DNA of 64,000 nucleotides from Owenia fusiformis (GCA_903813345.2 CAIIXF020000001.1:36671366-36735365); one strand, 5' to 3'; positions 24,886 to 39,800 are shown, counted from the first letter of the stretch. Program-made: numbers and translations. Notes: a model not told the origin generated them from the letters alone.

Positions 24886-27800
24886 CTCGTATGCTCTGTG
24901 TTTACATGTGCTACACATCCAGAACTGATAATCCATCAATGGTCGGCCAGTAACTATACATGTTGGGAACTTTGTGTCACAACTGGAGCACATTGAAGAC
25001 CTAGAAGCAAACAATAAATCGATAAACAATAAATCAAAATTGTATGTTTATTGACTACAGTATTAACAAGAATCTAAGGAACATGATACTTTTATGAAAT
25101 CAAACATAACATATCAACTTTCATTATTTACACAACTTGTGATGTAGTTTACATGTTGTATTTAGAATGACAAGATCTTTATTAAATGAAGTACGACAGT
25201 GCATACAGGGTGGGGCACAAGTGCAAACCAAGAGGCCAGGAGTCAACGAGTTTCAATCTGGTCAAGGAGATGGAGAAGTGCATAGAAGGGGGGGGGGGGT
25301 TACACAGTCTTGATGCATGTAAAATTATCATAATTGATAATTGGTAATTCAATAATCAGATAATGTTATAAATCATTTAGCATTCTAAATATAAATTCCC
25401 AGAAAGATCCCCATATATGGTCACAAAAATGTTACAACTTTTAACTAAATTATCAAAACGATACCACTAGCTTGCCCCCAGTCCACAAAGATTACATCAC
25501 CTAACATGCAAACAAGTGCCCTCCTTTTTGGATTTTTTGGAAAGTAAGTATTTATATCTGATTATATAAACAATTTCAAAACTTCAAACTGATGAAATGG
25601 TGTAAATAACATTGACATTCATAGGGTTATTTATTCTGTAAGGTTTCACTGACTCCATGTCTTTGAAAAGTTAAAGATGACATCAATTACATTTGTTGGT
25701 TTAAGTTGAAAAGTTGATCTTCGTGCATGGGGATTTACCAAAATCCACTAAGGAGCTTTTCATTAAAGCAAACAAGACATAAATACTTGCATATAGAAAC
25801 CATTATAAATATCTGTGTATAAAATCCATACAACTGCAAAGAAAGTACCTACACACACACTAATAGGATATAAATAGCCAGGTATTGATCCAATAAATCC
25901 TTTGCTATTGGAACTAGAGAACAAACACAAAGAGGGGACCCTCATAGAGAGAGTAGGCGATAAATCAATAATAACCAGCCATAGCTAAGGTACAACTAAG
26001 GTACAACCAACGCATATCAAGTAAATGACATAAAACAGATACACAAGTTGGCTGAGAAACTAGAAATACTGAATTTATGAAAGAAGATCAAAGTTTAGTT
26101 GATGACACATAAATGTATGTACAAAGTAGACAGCGAAGTAAACAGGATGAACTTAGCAAAAAGAATCAACTAAATTCACTAAATGCAATAAATGCAGTTT
26201 TTGTAATTGATACATAAATGTAACACTGGAAATGAACACTTGATGGTTTACTACAGATATGTCTGACCAAGAAGAGGATAGATGTATTGAAAGTACAGAG
26301 AATGGAGATAACTTCAATATAAGGAGTGTAGAACATGGAGAAGAAACTGATAGTCCTGTAATACTAAACACTGATGGAATATTTGTGAGCAGAAGTGACA
26401 ATTTGACAATAGAGAACTATGCCACTTCATCAATTGTCTATAACCACTCTGAACATGAGAGAAATGACAGGGTTATGCCATTTAGTAATATTGAGAGATC
26501 TCTACATACAGGTGTTCCATCAATTTACAACATGGATAGTGTAGGAGAAATCACAATGAATCATTGTGGTACACAAACTTCAGATGCTTTGAATAGACAA
26601 GATGATATGGAGGAAATACCATCAAACGACTGTGATACACAATCATCCACTTCTAATAACCCATCTTTGACTAGACAAGATAGTACAGAAGATTTGACAT
26701 TTAATCACTTTGACAGTGAAACACAATTTACAGCTGCTGATATCATATCCTTAAATAGGATGGACCAAATGGCATTATCACCCGATGCCGAACGTTCTTT
26801 ACCAAGACAACATACTGATGATGTGCCCACTACCTCAAGTATTTTCTATGCAAATTCTAGCCATGACACGGACTCACAATCATCCAATAGTATCAAAACA
26901 TTATCAAACATACAAGAACATGAAAGTGATTGGGAGACTGCATCCAGCAATTTATCCTCATTGCAAGACCCTCCTACAAGTTCAAATAATGCCATTAATC
27001 CTACAGCAAGCAATCTAATTATTCATGAGGAGGACACAAGACCAAGTGCTCAACATGCAGAAGACAGGTGTATCCCTCAATGCTTTCTGATTGATACACA
27101 TAATAGTGAAAGTGATAGTGATAGTACAATAGACAGGACTTCTGACTGGGAATTCTTACTTACACCAGCTGTTACAACACACACAGATGACACAGTGTCC
27201 CAGTCTATAAATTATACCCAAACAAATAATGATGCCAGAACCTTACCACCGATTCATCAGGAAGTCAACCTGACTGAAGATGGAGCTCAAGCACAGATGA
27301 ATAATACCTCAAATGTTCAACATGCATTTCTGTTACCATGGCCAGAAGGAAATAATAGTACTGATAGAGTAGTAAGATGGGTAGAAAACACCATGGCTGA
27401 ATCTGGTACCAACTTTCCTCAACAAACTCAGCCAGCAGGTAACAGTGATTTGGAAAACAGAAACAGGGAAATTTGGAACATTCGTAATCCTCCTTCTGTC
27501 TCAGCCCTTCCCGGTAATGGCCCTTTAATATCCAGCTCTGAGAACAGTTCTACAACAAGTGTTGAGAGTTGGTTGGCTGATTTCATTAACCAAACAGCTC
27601 AAGATACGCCAGCAGGCCAAGTGAGGGAAAACATTGCCAGACCTTTGATTACAACCCAGAATGAGGAAAGAAGGCATATATACAGTATTGACAATAGAGG
27701 CTTTGATGATCACGACCTACCTACATATACAGATATTGTTAATAATCCAACATTGTATAGTGTCCCTAAACCACCCTCATACAATGATGCAATGTCTGGA

Positions 27801-30800
27801 TCATTTAATCTTACACCGATAACACTGTCAGTTGAGGAAATGGTGGCAAGATGGATGACACGAGATGTCACAGATAGGGGAACACAATCCAATCCTCAAC
27901 CTCAAGAAGCTGAGTCTGCAAACCAAACTGATCCCCCCGAAGTTGTGGTTGAACCAAATTGCCATGAATCTCTCATACAAAACCTCAACAGGAACTTACA
28001 AGCACACAGAGAAAGGATATATGAGTGGTTGACACAATCTGATAACTTTAATGATAATTTTCAGCGAAGCCATGGGAAAGATTTTTTAACTACATGCAAG
28101 TTTGCGACATTCATTGGTTGGAGTTTCTTCTTTCTCCAAATCGCAGTAATTGCTGAGCATGTGGCCATGTGGAACTGTTTTCATGGATTCATAGTGACTA
28201 TAACTATTTTCCCGATGTGGGTTTTTCTAGGTAAAGTGGAAAATTTATCAACAGGGAAAAAGAGGATTCTCAGTTTTAAATTCGCATCCCTGTTATTACA
28301 TATTTTTCTATTGGAAAGTCTGGCAATAATTGCCATATCAGCTTATGGCATGTATGTGGACAGATATAGAGGAACACATATTTATGGAAAGTCATGCACC
28401 AATGGCTTTTTGGACAGTGACAGAGATCTCATGTGTGAGAATATAACCCTTGAAACAAATGAAACAACGACACATGCTTATCGATTAGGTTTAAACCAAA
28501 AGCAGCAATTCAACCTTGCATTTGTAGTCATTGCTTATATTGAGTGTTTCCTGATTTCATGTGCATTACTTAATAGATATCATCATATTAAAAAACACCC
28601 AGCATTTGAATATCCAGAGCCTTTGAAAGGATTCGTAGGACTTGGCATGTGGTTAGCCATTACACCTGTTAACTTAGTGGTACTGAGCATTGTGGCTCTA
28701 GTATTTCAACCATCTCTGTATATGTGGTGCCCAGGACTGTGGGGGTCTATTGCTATAATTATACCAGGGATTCTATCGCACAACATTGCTGTGAAGAAAG
28801 AGAATGGACGGACAGTTGATATGTTTAAGCAACTTCTATTTTTTAGTTGGATAAGTTTAATAGCTTGTGTGGCAATTATTGGAATAGCAGCAGGGGGCAT
28901 TCATTCTGACAAAGAACTTCATGTCTATGGCGTTCCCTGTGATACCTTTTATATCAAATATTACCATTATACATGTGAGGAAGTTAATCTAAATATAACT
29001 GACAATATAGGGGATGATATCACACATAATGATGTCACACAGAGTGTTGATGACATAGCTCTGTGTAGTACATGTACAACTACACATAATTTAGAACATT
29101 CAAGTGATCATCACAACCAAACTGAACCTCATGCTTATCTAAAGGGCTGGAACTATAAACAAACAATTAATTTGATGACACTGTTACTGGGCATTCTGCA
29201 TCTTTTCATGTCTGGCATTGTAATAGATAGTGGAAGCAAATATCTAAAAACCTTACTTATTGACTAGGTCAATATTTAGACTACTTTATTCCATTTCATA
29301 TATCACAGGATGAGATATGCAAGGCTCTGCTTAATCAACAATCTGAGAGTAGCTCAGTTTAAATATCATTAGGACAGTTATAATGTTAATATTCTTTTTT
29401 AATATGCGATGAAAAAATCAGCTGGAAATAACCAATAGAATCATTAGACCAGTGTTAACTCAATCCCTTAACATGTAAATATAAATATCAAATTAAAGTT
29501 CTTAACATGCACCTATGATGTCTTGTTAATACAAGAGAATACATATACATGTAGACTCATTTTATATGCACACTAGATGCAAAACTCAGTGCAGCTCAGA
29601 AGAATACAATACAATACATTTATGATTTTTTTATCATTTTGTATATTTTCTTACTTCAAATACAGATTTTGTATAAGCCTGAATAAATATAGATCATATT
29701 CTAAACGTTATGGCAAATGTCTTGTTAACTAACTCAGTAATTGCAATATCATAATCTTTAAACATTGCATGACAATCTTTTTCAAAGAGATAGATTTATT
29801 CATGAGTGTTCAATTCATTAAAGTGGATATCTGTATCTATGATTTTGATGAATTGATACATTTCATCTTTATAACTATACCCATTTAATGAGACTTCATA
29901 GATCTCCATTGAAAAAATACTGAAACAATTCTGAAATGAATTATTGTAACCATGTATTAAGTATGATGTCACAGTAGACTCAGGAACTTAAGTTTATGAA
30001 AGCTACTAACAGTAAATGGCAGCACTGACTGATTAATAAATATTGCTTGCAATTTTATCACCCCATTTCACAGATTCTACCTTTAACAGTTTCAAAAGAG
30101 TTTACAACACTTACCAGTCAGGCATGAGACTATCACAGTTGGGGCATTCTGTCTTGTTGCTTCTGGTGTCCTTAGGTGCATGTCTGGAATAGATAATAAC
30201 AACATAGTTTAGTGTATTATGTTTAAAAAAGCTGTCTAACCCATCCCCAAAGTAAAAATCTTTTGCAATGCCACTGACTGACCGACTGACTGACAAAATA
30301 CTTTAATATCAAACTTTGTTCATCAGGATAATTATGAAAAATAAAAAAACTTACCTTGTAAATATTTCAAGAGCAAGTTCTTCAAACTGTTCTTTGCGCT
30401 CTTCCTGTATATTCTCGAGAGACTCCAGCTTTATGAATGCCTTAGAACATCCTCCAAATGCCCTGTTAGCACTGGCTGTCAATGCTGAATAGTCAATGTT
30501 AATACTCAGGATACATATACATGAATAATACACAATACAATGAAGAAATATGAGCATACATTTAATATTTATGTTTCAATATGGAAGAGACAGAGTGTAT
30601 TTAAATAGTAACAAGTATCTTAACAAAAGTAACTAGTACCTTAACAAAAGTAACTAGTATCAATGGGGATACATTGTGTTATTAAATGAATATACTGATG
30701 TCCATTGTTTTATGGTAAAGTCACTTACCAAGGAGAGAGTATATATCAGCTGGGTCCATCATATCATCAAACTCTGTTAGTTGTAGGGCTGTCTTCATGG

Positions 30801-33800
30801 CTAAATCAACATACCCTGAAATATGGACATATGTGGGTTAGCCTTTAGTATGGAGGACGTATTCAACTTCAGATGAATACAATACATAAGGGATGAATGA
30901 AATGACCCTCAATAGGGTGAGCCACTGGCCGGAAGATTTCCCTGGCCTACAGTCAGGAAAGGTGTAATAAAACAATGAGTTTAATTATCATAAACAAATC
31001 TTGGTAGTTAAATTTCCTCATTGGCTAACTGTATCCACCTAATTGACCCAAATATTTCTTTCTTAGATTCGATCAATGAATATACAGGGTGGGCCAAAAA
31101 AAACGCCACTTTTTTTTCAAAATGCTATAACTTTTTTAATTCTTGGTTCAAAATCATAATTTGCATACCAAATGAAACTTGAGGTTGTTATCTACACATG
31201 AATCATGAATTATACACTTTCATTGAATAAAATATGTCACCAGCGTCTCACTTAAACATGTGGTGTGCCATAAGAAATAAGCATAATTTGCAAAATGTTC
31301 CTGAACTGATATGGCCTGATGACCACCAAGCTAATAGCCCTGATGCAAACCCAAGTGAGTATAGGGTATGGGAATGTCTCCAGGAGATTGTATTAAGGCA
31401 CCCAATCAAAAAAATTGCTCAACTAAAGCTGGCTATTAAGACATGTTGAAAACAATTTAGCTAACATTCCATTGATACTGCTACATCAGCAAGGCAACTA
31501 AAACTAAAATCTATCATCAAATAGGGTGACAGACCAATTGAACTCCTCTTTTAGATCAAATATTATCCAAGTTGAAGGACTTGTTACATCATATTATTAC
31601 TAAGAACCCCTGACACTATATAACTGCAAAGTTTGGGGTATGTAGGTTGGAAAATAAAAAAGTTATAGTGTCTTGAAAAAAAGTGGCGTTTTTTTTGGCC
31701 CACCCTGTAAATGTAAAATTGGAAAACATCACTGATAATATTAGGAATATTGGTAACAGTGAGCTTATGAGTAGATTTATCCCAATTTCCTTCCAAAATC
31801 ATTTTAACCTTACATTATGTGACATTGGGGAGTTAAAGTTCATTAAGGTCCATTCAAAATGTGATAACATCATAACCAACATCATAATGCTTGACCTGCT
31901 GACTATCACAATTATTTCTTACCATCATAAAGCTGTTTCTGAGCAAGCAAAAAGAAATGATAGGCCTCTGCTCCTCTCCAGGCATTATCTATAATCTTTG
32001 TATCACTTAGTGATGTCACATCTTCCTCTAGAAGTCCAGCTAGAGCAGATGTAGTCTACAATACAACACAGAACACTTTCATTATTGGCTAACATATAAA
32101 ACAGAGCTATAATGAACTATACAGCAAGAGATGAGATTAAAAACCCAAGTAAAAAATGAGTCCAACACCTTTCCCTACAGTTGTACAGTAGAGGGTGATG
32201 TAGTGAATGAGTTCTCTTTGCTCAAATCTCAATGAAAGAATAGCAAAACGTATATGTATTTGCACTGTGCAGCATATATTGTACAGTACTAGTATTTACC
32301 TCAGATCTCTTGTCTTTGCCCTTTCTAGAGCTGTGTTTCATATGTTCATGGTATCGCTCCACTAGCAAAGCAGCGAGGACGTACAGTTTCTTCACCCTCA
32401 TTGGCTTACTCTTTTTGTCAGCCTCTACCTTGGCAATCTGAAAAATTAAAAGATGTCACCACGTGTCACAATAAGTAGTTCCCAAATGATTACAATAGTG
32501 TAACAATTTGTTACAGATGCTGAACACCAATGCCCTACACTGACATTGGCAGTGACACTGATGGTGGCTACAAAAATTTGTCATTATTTCTTGGTTTTGA
32601 CATCAAAGAATATTCAAATCTAAATGTTATTGGTATTTCTAGCACTAATAAGGGTTTCAGTAATGACAAACTACCACATTCTGCAGAGTCAAATTCAAAG
32701 TCTGATCTCATGCAAGTTCACATTTTGAATTTTTATCCTGTTTCTGTAACACAACTCTACTGGGCTGATTCAATGGCAAGTGATTTAATCAGATTTTGTA
32801 TAATCTAAAATGTATAATATGGTATCAAAAATTGTTTTTTAATAGAAACTCACATCAAAAAGTAATCTGGCTGCCTCCAAATAGCGGCTGGCTTTTCTGT
32901 ACAACTCTATAGCATTGAGTTTCTTGTCTTTCTCCAGTAGGTGCTGAGCATATTTTGCCAGTAAGCCATCAATTTCTTTGACATTGTGTTTCTTGGCTAA
33001 GTCTATAGCCTGGTTCCACTGGTTCAGGTGCACACAAGCATCTATAGCCTGCTTAACTCTAGTACACTGTAAGTCAATCAGAAATAGATGAATTAAAGAA
33101 AGCCTCTGAAAACTGTAATCAACTATATTCAAATGCATCGTGTGGGTCTATCATGGAACCTCAGTTTCTTTGTGGCAATCATCCACCATTTGAAGTCATT
33201 TGTTTCATATTTGCTAAAAATCCTGAATACAAAGTTATTTTTGGAGACATTTTATGAACTTGCCACAAATGCCACAATAACAATTGATGTGAGTTTTGAT
33301 AAGTGCAAACTAAATGTTTTTAAAAAATCGTGTATACCTTAGTATATGCTTCCACTGCAGGTTCACACATGCCCACCGTGACAAACATGTGACCAATCTC
33401 CTGGAAAAACATTACACAATATTTACTGGTACTGTTATAAGACTCTTCAAAATGTGAGGTACAACTGTTAATTCTACACAAATTTGGAACATCAGAGAGA
33501 CCTCCAACTTCATGTGCATATAATTATTACTTATATGTAAAGATGTGATGGATTTCTGGTAAGTTACTAGCATCATCTCTGGTCTAGACTAATCAAGGTA
33601 CAAAAATAACCCTTAATGTCCATGAAATGACTTACTGGCAAAAGGCGGTGATTTTCTGGCAAATTAGCCACCATTTTCTCCAATCCTGAGTAGTCCTCCA
33701 GCATGTAGTAACACTCAGACAACCTTTCCTGGTTCCTGCCCTGGAGATAGTAGGTGACAGCCTGCTGCCTGCAAATACATGAGCATTATGCAATGGCTGG

Positions 33801-36800
33801 TTTTGGATATCGGGTTTATCCTAAGGAAAATATATGTCTCTCTCAAAGGACCACAGGCTGAATCCTATATCTAATGTCAAACATAATCGGTTAATGAAAA
33901 CAGGGTTTATCTTTGCTATGATGGCTTTATGGATAAGGCCTTGGGATCTTATTGCCTACCATTTTTGTCTATCAGCATAGTAGTTTCCAATAGCATTCCA
34001 AGCCTCCTCTAGCTGAACATCATCACCCCCTCCTGCCCCTGTCTTCAACAGTTGGACAACACGGAACCAGTCACCTAACTTCTTACGTAAACTCACAGCC
34101 AAGTCCCTGAATAACATTTATATGCATACATGTACAATCTATTCTGAATACATGTTTACTCTCTTGCAATAGAGTATTCAGAATACATGTATTTTCTTTA
34201 TTAAATGACCTTTATGAACATGACTTTGCTAATGGAAAATGGTCACGAGGCATATTTTGAATCATATAGAAATCTTCGTCAAAACAATTTTCTTAATTTC
34301 TAAATTATGATTGAGAAATATGACATAAGAAACAGACTGCAGATATTCTATTATTCTGTACCTTCTATCCATGTCCAAATATGTTCTCTCAGCCTCTTCA
34401 AACCTTTTGAAATATGCTGCAACTTCAGCTTGCTTCATTGAATCATTCTGAAGATGTAAGACACAGATTTAAGTCAATCAAGTTAATTCTTCAATGTAAC
34501 TGTTCAAATCTATTTAAATACAACTGTGCAACATTGCTTTAGATATCTTTTAAAATTAAAATAATGTTTCATGACCAATCCAGATGTGTAAAAATTTGAA
34601 GAAATTCCATTAAGTGGTTTTCCTGGAATCGTTATGACAAAGAAGTGAGATGCCACCCGCCTGTAAAGCTGACAACAAAACTGTGCCTCTTTTTAGGTAC
34701 GATAAAAAGATTTTCTTTAACTCTGACTGGGACCCAAATATGTTGACTGTCGATGTTTCTAAGTAAAGAAGTACTAATAAAAGTATAATAATTTACCTGT
34801 AGATTGCCAAGTCTCTTTACAAACTCTATCCCCTGATAGTCTTTACATCTGACAAATGCCTGCTCAGCCACCTTAAGATTCAACTGCTCCAGTGCAGTTT
34901 CTGCCAAAAGTCGCCTTAAGAAACAAACATGACTACTTTTTAATGAAAATTATTTTGGAAATTCAAGAGGTGATTTTTAAACATTCAACCTTTGAAATTA
35001 ATATATTCTGTAACGTACAATTAAATATATAATTTGCATTATCTACAAATGTTTTCTACAAGACCAATGCCTTTCTTTTCAGAGCCTACAATGTAAATTA
35101 GATTGCTTTCTATGAACTTACCATAGTCTAGGATGTGGGTTGTCTTCTATGAACTTACCATAGTCTAGGATGTGGGTTGTCTTCTATGAACTTACCATAG
35201 TCTAGGATGTGGGTTGTCTTCTATGTTCTTTCCATAGTCTAGGATGCGAGTTGTCTTCTATGAACTTACCATAGTCTAAGATGTGGGTTGTTTTCTATGT
35301 TCTTACCATAGTCTAGGATGTGGGTTGTCTTCTATGAACTTACCATAGTCTAGGATGTGGGTTGTCTTCTATGAACTTACCATAGTCTAGAATGTGGGTT
35401 GTCTTCTATGAACTTACCTTTTTTTTTTTTTTTTTTTTTTCAATTCAATTCAATTTATTGGTAATAACAAATATGATTTACATAATTAAACATAGTAGGT
35501 GACGTCATTTTCAGACGTTTATACCCACACATACGAGAACAAAATAAGTGGTACAAAAATCTAATCTAAGAATTAAGTCGAACAGTGATAAAAAATGTTC
35601 GTATCAAATGACACTACTTTAATTTTTAAAGGTGAATGGAAGAATCAACTGATATCTCAAATGGGAATCGATCATGTTAATTATAAGACATAAATTCATA
35701 TTCTAAGTCTGATACTCAATGTTAAAGAACTAATCAATCGTAAAAAAGCAAGGTCAGTAAATATATACAGAATATAAAATATATGAATGAATGAACCCAA
35801 CTGAAATCAAGTAATGTATTAGGATACATGTGTATAATATCCAAGAGTGGTTATAAAAGCGGTAATATTTCAGAAACGTCACTAGGCTATTTCATTGCCT
35901 TAGTTTGTTTATGTTACATTTTCATCATGGATAGTAACAATTCAATAGTAGAGTCATATCTACATAGATCTGCTATTCACAAGTTGTTGATATATTGCGT
36001 GAGGATTTGAATTTATGTCCAATTCTGTACGATGACAACGACTATCAAACCCTTCAAACGAACAGAAGATTTTCCCATTGAACATCCAACAGTCTTTCAC
36101 AAAATCCATATTTCTAACAGTTTTCATCAACTTGACATTCTTTACAGTGGCGTCCTCATGAATAGCAATACCAGATTTGGCAAGTTTCTTCCTGTTTTTG
36201 ATCATAGATTGTCTGGAGTCATTGGTGTTGAATTTTACAATCAGTGCCCTCTTTTGACCAGGTACTTTTAGTCCAATTCTATGTGCAACATCAATATCAT
36301 TATTGGAAATATTTGCTTCTATCCGCTGGGCAACTTCGAGAACTAATGCCTTGCAATCTTCATGTTCTGTTTCCTCTACTCCAGTTATCTTAATGTTACT
36401 TTTGCGTGAATATTGTTCATTCTTGTTTGCTTCTGCTTCAAGTTCTGCCAGACGTTTATTTAAACCAATAATTTCATCGTTGGCTTGTATCAGATCAGAT
36501 TCAAAGGAATCATTGATGTCTTTTAGTTGTCGTATAGATTCTTCAGTCTCAGACAGTCTTTGATTGTACACTGCCATGGAGCTATTGATTGATTCTGGAA
36601 TTAATTTATTTAGTGAGGTGCTGATTTGAGACTCTATACCTCTTATAATGTCACTTATATTTGTACTGGAGATTTCAGATGTACATTCATTGTCTGTATT
36701 AATCTGTTGTTCTCTATTTACATGGTATTGTTGCTGTGGTAGTAACAGATCTGCTTTATATGCTGTTGAGATCGGAAATGTACTCATGGGTTGAGATACA

Positions 36801-39800
36801 GTATTGTCCAAACAAGGTTAATGTGGAGAATCGGAGACAATTGAATGGAAACTTGCAGACATATTTTCCATGGATGGTACTGTGAATGTCATATTGGCTG
36901 ATGAGGCTGTTGATGATATCACACTAGTTGTAATGACTGATAAAAAGGTGGAAGACATTACAGGTAGACAGGGTTGAGACAGTCCTTGATCTGCTTGTGT
37001 TGTTATTGTTGTTGCATACTGGGTAATTGGTGTTTGTATTAGCTGTGACATGATGTTAGGTTCAGTTGATCGCACTCAAAATAATAATCCTATTTCAGTG
37101 AGGTCAGTCAGGTAAGTCTGGCATATAAATAGTAAACTGGTAAATCCGATAAGTAGCTGATTAGTGTTACTAGAGTTGTAGGATGTGGGTTGTCTTCTAT
37201 GAACTTACCATAGTCTAGGATGTGGGTTGTCTTCTATGAACTTACCATAGTCTAGGATGTGGGTTGTCTTCTATGAACTTACCATAGTCTAGGATGTGGG
37301 TTGTCTTCTATGTTCTTACCATAGTCTAGGATGTGGGTTGTCTTCTATGAACTTACCATAGTCTAAGATGTGGGTTGTCTTCTATGTTCTTACCATAGTC
37401 TAGGATGTGGGTTGTCTTCTATGAACTTACCATAGTCTAAGATGTGGGTTGTCTTCTATGTTCTTTCCATAGTCTAGGATGCGAGTTGTCTTCTATGAAC
37501 TTACCATAGTCTAAGATGTGGGTTGTCTTCTATGAACTTACCATAGTCTAAGATGTGGGTTGTTTTCTATGTTTTTACCATAGTCTAGGATGTGGGTTGT
37601 CTTCTATGAACTTACCATAGTCTAAGATGTGGGTTGTCTTCTATGAACTTACCATAGTCTAGGATGTGGGTTGTCTTCTATGAACTTACCATAGTCTAGG
37701 ATGTGGGTTGTCGTCTATGTTCTTACCATAGTCTAGGATGTGGGTTGTCTTCTATGAACTTACCATAGTCTAGGATGTGGGTCATCTTCTATGAACTTAC
37801 CATAGTCTAGGATGTGGGTTGTCTTCTATGAACTTACCATAGTCTAGAGTGTGGGTTGTCTTGTATGTTCTTACCATAGTCTAGGATGTGGGTTGTCTTC
37901 TATGTTCTTACCATAGTCTATGAACTTACCATAGTCTAGGATGTGGGTTGTCTTCTATGAACTTACCATAGTCTATGAACTTACCATAGTCTAGGATGTG
38001 GGTTGTCTTCTATGTTCTTACCATAGTCTATGAACTTACCATAGTCTAGGATGTGGGTTGTCTTCTATGTTCTTACCATAGTCTATGAACTTACCATAGT
38101 CTAGGATGTGGGTTGTCTTCTATGAACTTACCATAGTCTATGAACTTACCATAGTCTAGGATGTGGGTTGTCTTCTATGAACTTACCATAGTCTAGGATG
38201 TGGGTTGTCTTCTATGAACTGTTGTGCATCTTCAATTCCAACTTTCTCAAGTAGATCTCTGCTGTCCCTTAAAGACTGGAAAACACAGATGTGGAGACAT
38301 AAATACAGGTATATAGCAAGCCCACCATACAAATGGCAACATGTTATATTCAGACATATACTAGTTCTGTATATGTAGACCAAGATATAAAGAAGCAAGA
38401 GGATTTACCCCTGGTCAAGCATATGACATGTACAGTGAAACCTGTAAAGTGGACCACCTCTATTTGTGAAACACTTTTCAGCATCCCAAGACTAACTGAC
38501 TTAATGTATGAACCTGTTTAAGTGGAACACCTCCAGAGTGGAAAACTTTTAGGAGGTACCACAGGTGTTCCACTTAGACAGGTTTTACTGTATAACAATG
38601 TCAGATCTAAAAATTACCATAATGTGAGTTAATAGGAAGGGTTTTACAAATAGAGTATAGACATATACAATTATGTACAAAGATCACTAGTAATTTACAA
38701 GAATTGTAAAATAAAAATAGTACATCATAAATCTTCAATAGATTTAACAGCATACTTCAGATAACTGATACATACAATCAGACAAACTGACAAAAGGTAC
38801 TTGGCTACACTCCAAGAAGAATGTAATAACATACAAAATATAAAAGATTACTACAAATGCTCAAAATTAAAAGTTTATTTATTATCAAAAGTAGAAAATT
38901 ATGTTCTAGGCATTTCATTAGTTTAAGATTTGTATAGATGTCAGTTTAGAATCTTCAAACACTACCATGAACTTTACATTTGTTAATAGATGGCAATGCA
39001 ATAGACTTCTGAGAACTCATTATCATAAATTGATAAACTTCTGAGAACTCATTAATAACTTCAGAATAAGCCTTTGCCTGCTTAGAGGTGACTACGTTTT
39101 TAAAAGCTGAAAAAGTTCACCTACAGTAAGTCAAAACTGCTCACTAAATTAATACTAGTATTCAAACAGTTTTTTTCTGAAAAACAATATCTGTTTATCC
39201 AATCTTTCAATCAACCAAACATAACCCATTTTATTGACTCATGAAAGACGATATGTCAATTTTTGTGAAAGTCAGTAATTAAGGACAGGGTGCATGTTGG
39301 GAAATTTTCTGCATTCCTCAATTGAGTCACATGTTATTTTTCAAACATGAATAACTCCTTCCCCACATTGTCTACATCTTCCAAGTTTGCTCAAAGAATG
39401 CACTTCTGTGCCTAGAAAAGCCTTGTGAGAAGGTTTGTTTTGTAAAATGTATAAAAAATGAGAAAATTCAGTGAAAAAAATTTCTGAAAATTTTCTGATT
39501 TTTTTCACTGAATTTTCTTGTTTTTTATACACTTTATCAAAACATTCTTCTCACAAGTCTTTTCTAGGCACATAAGTGCACTCTTTGTGCAAAACTGGAA
39601 GATATAGACAATGAAGGGAAGGAGTGATTCTTGTTTGAAAAATAACATGTGACTCAATTGAGGAATGCAGAAAATTTCCCATCATGCACCCTGACCTTAA
39701 TGCTAGCCTAGATCTAGGCAAATAAAAAAAAATTCACAGTTTATGTATATGTAGACAAAAGTAGACAATGTAATGATACTTTCCTGAAAAAAGCAAGGAA

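Noticed and set aside
32530-32808. 92-aa plus-strand ORF in a WDR35 intron
   Set aside because: No domain, no splice context and low complexity; likely chance.
36032-36563. Plus-strand ORFs over the LINE ORF1
   Set aside because: Opposite-strand shadows of the ORF1 coding sequence.
35105-38218. CRISPR-like array
   Set aside because: The 37-bp units are directly tandem with no unique spacers, and the locus is a eukaryotic intron.
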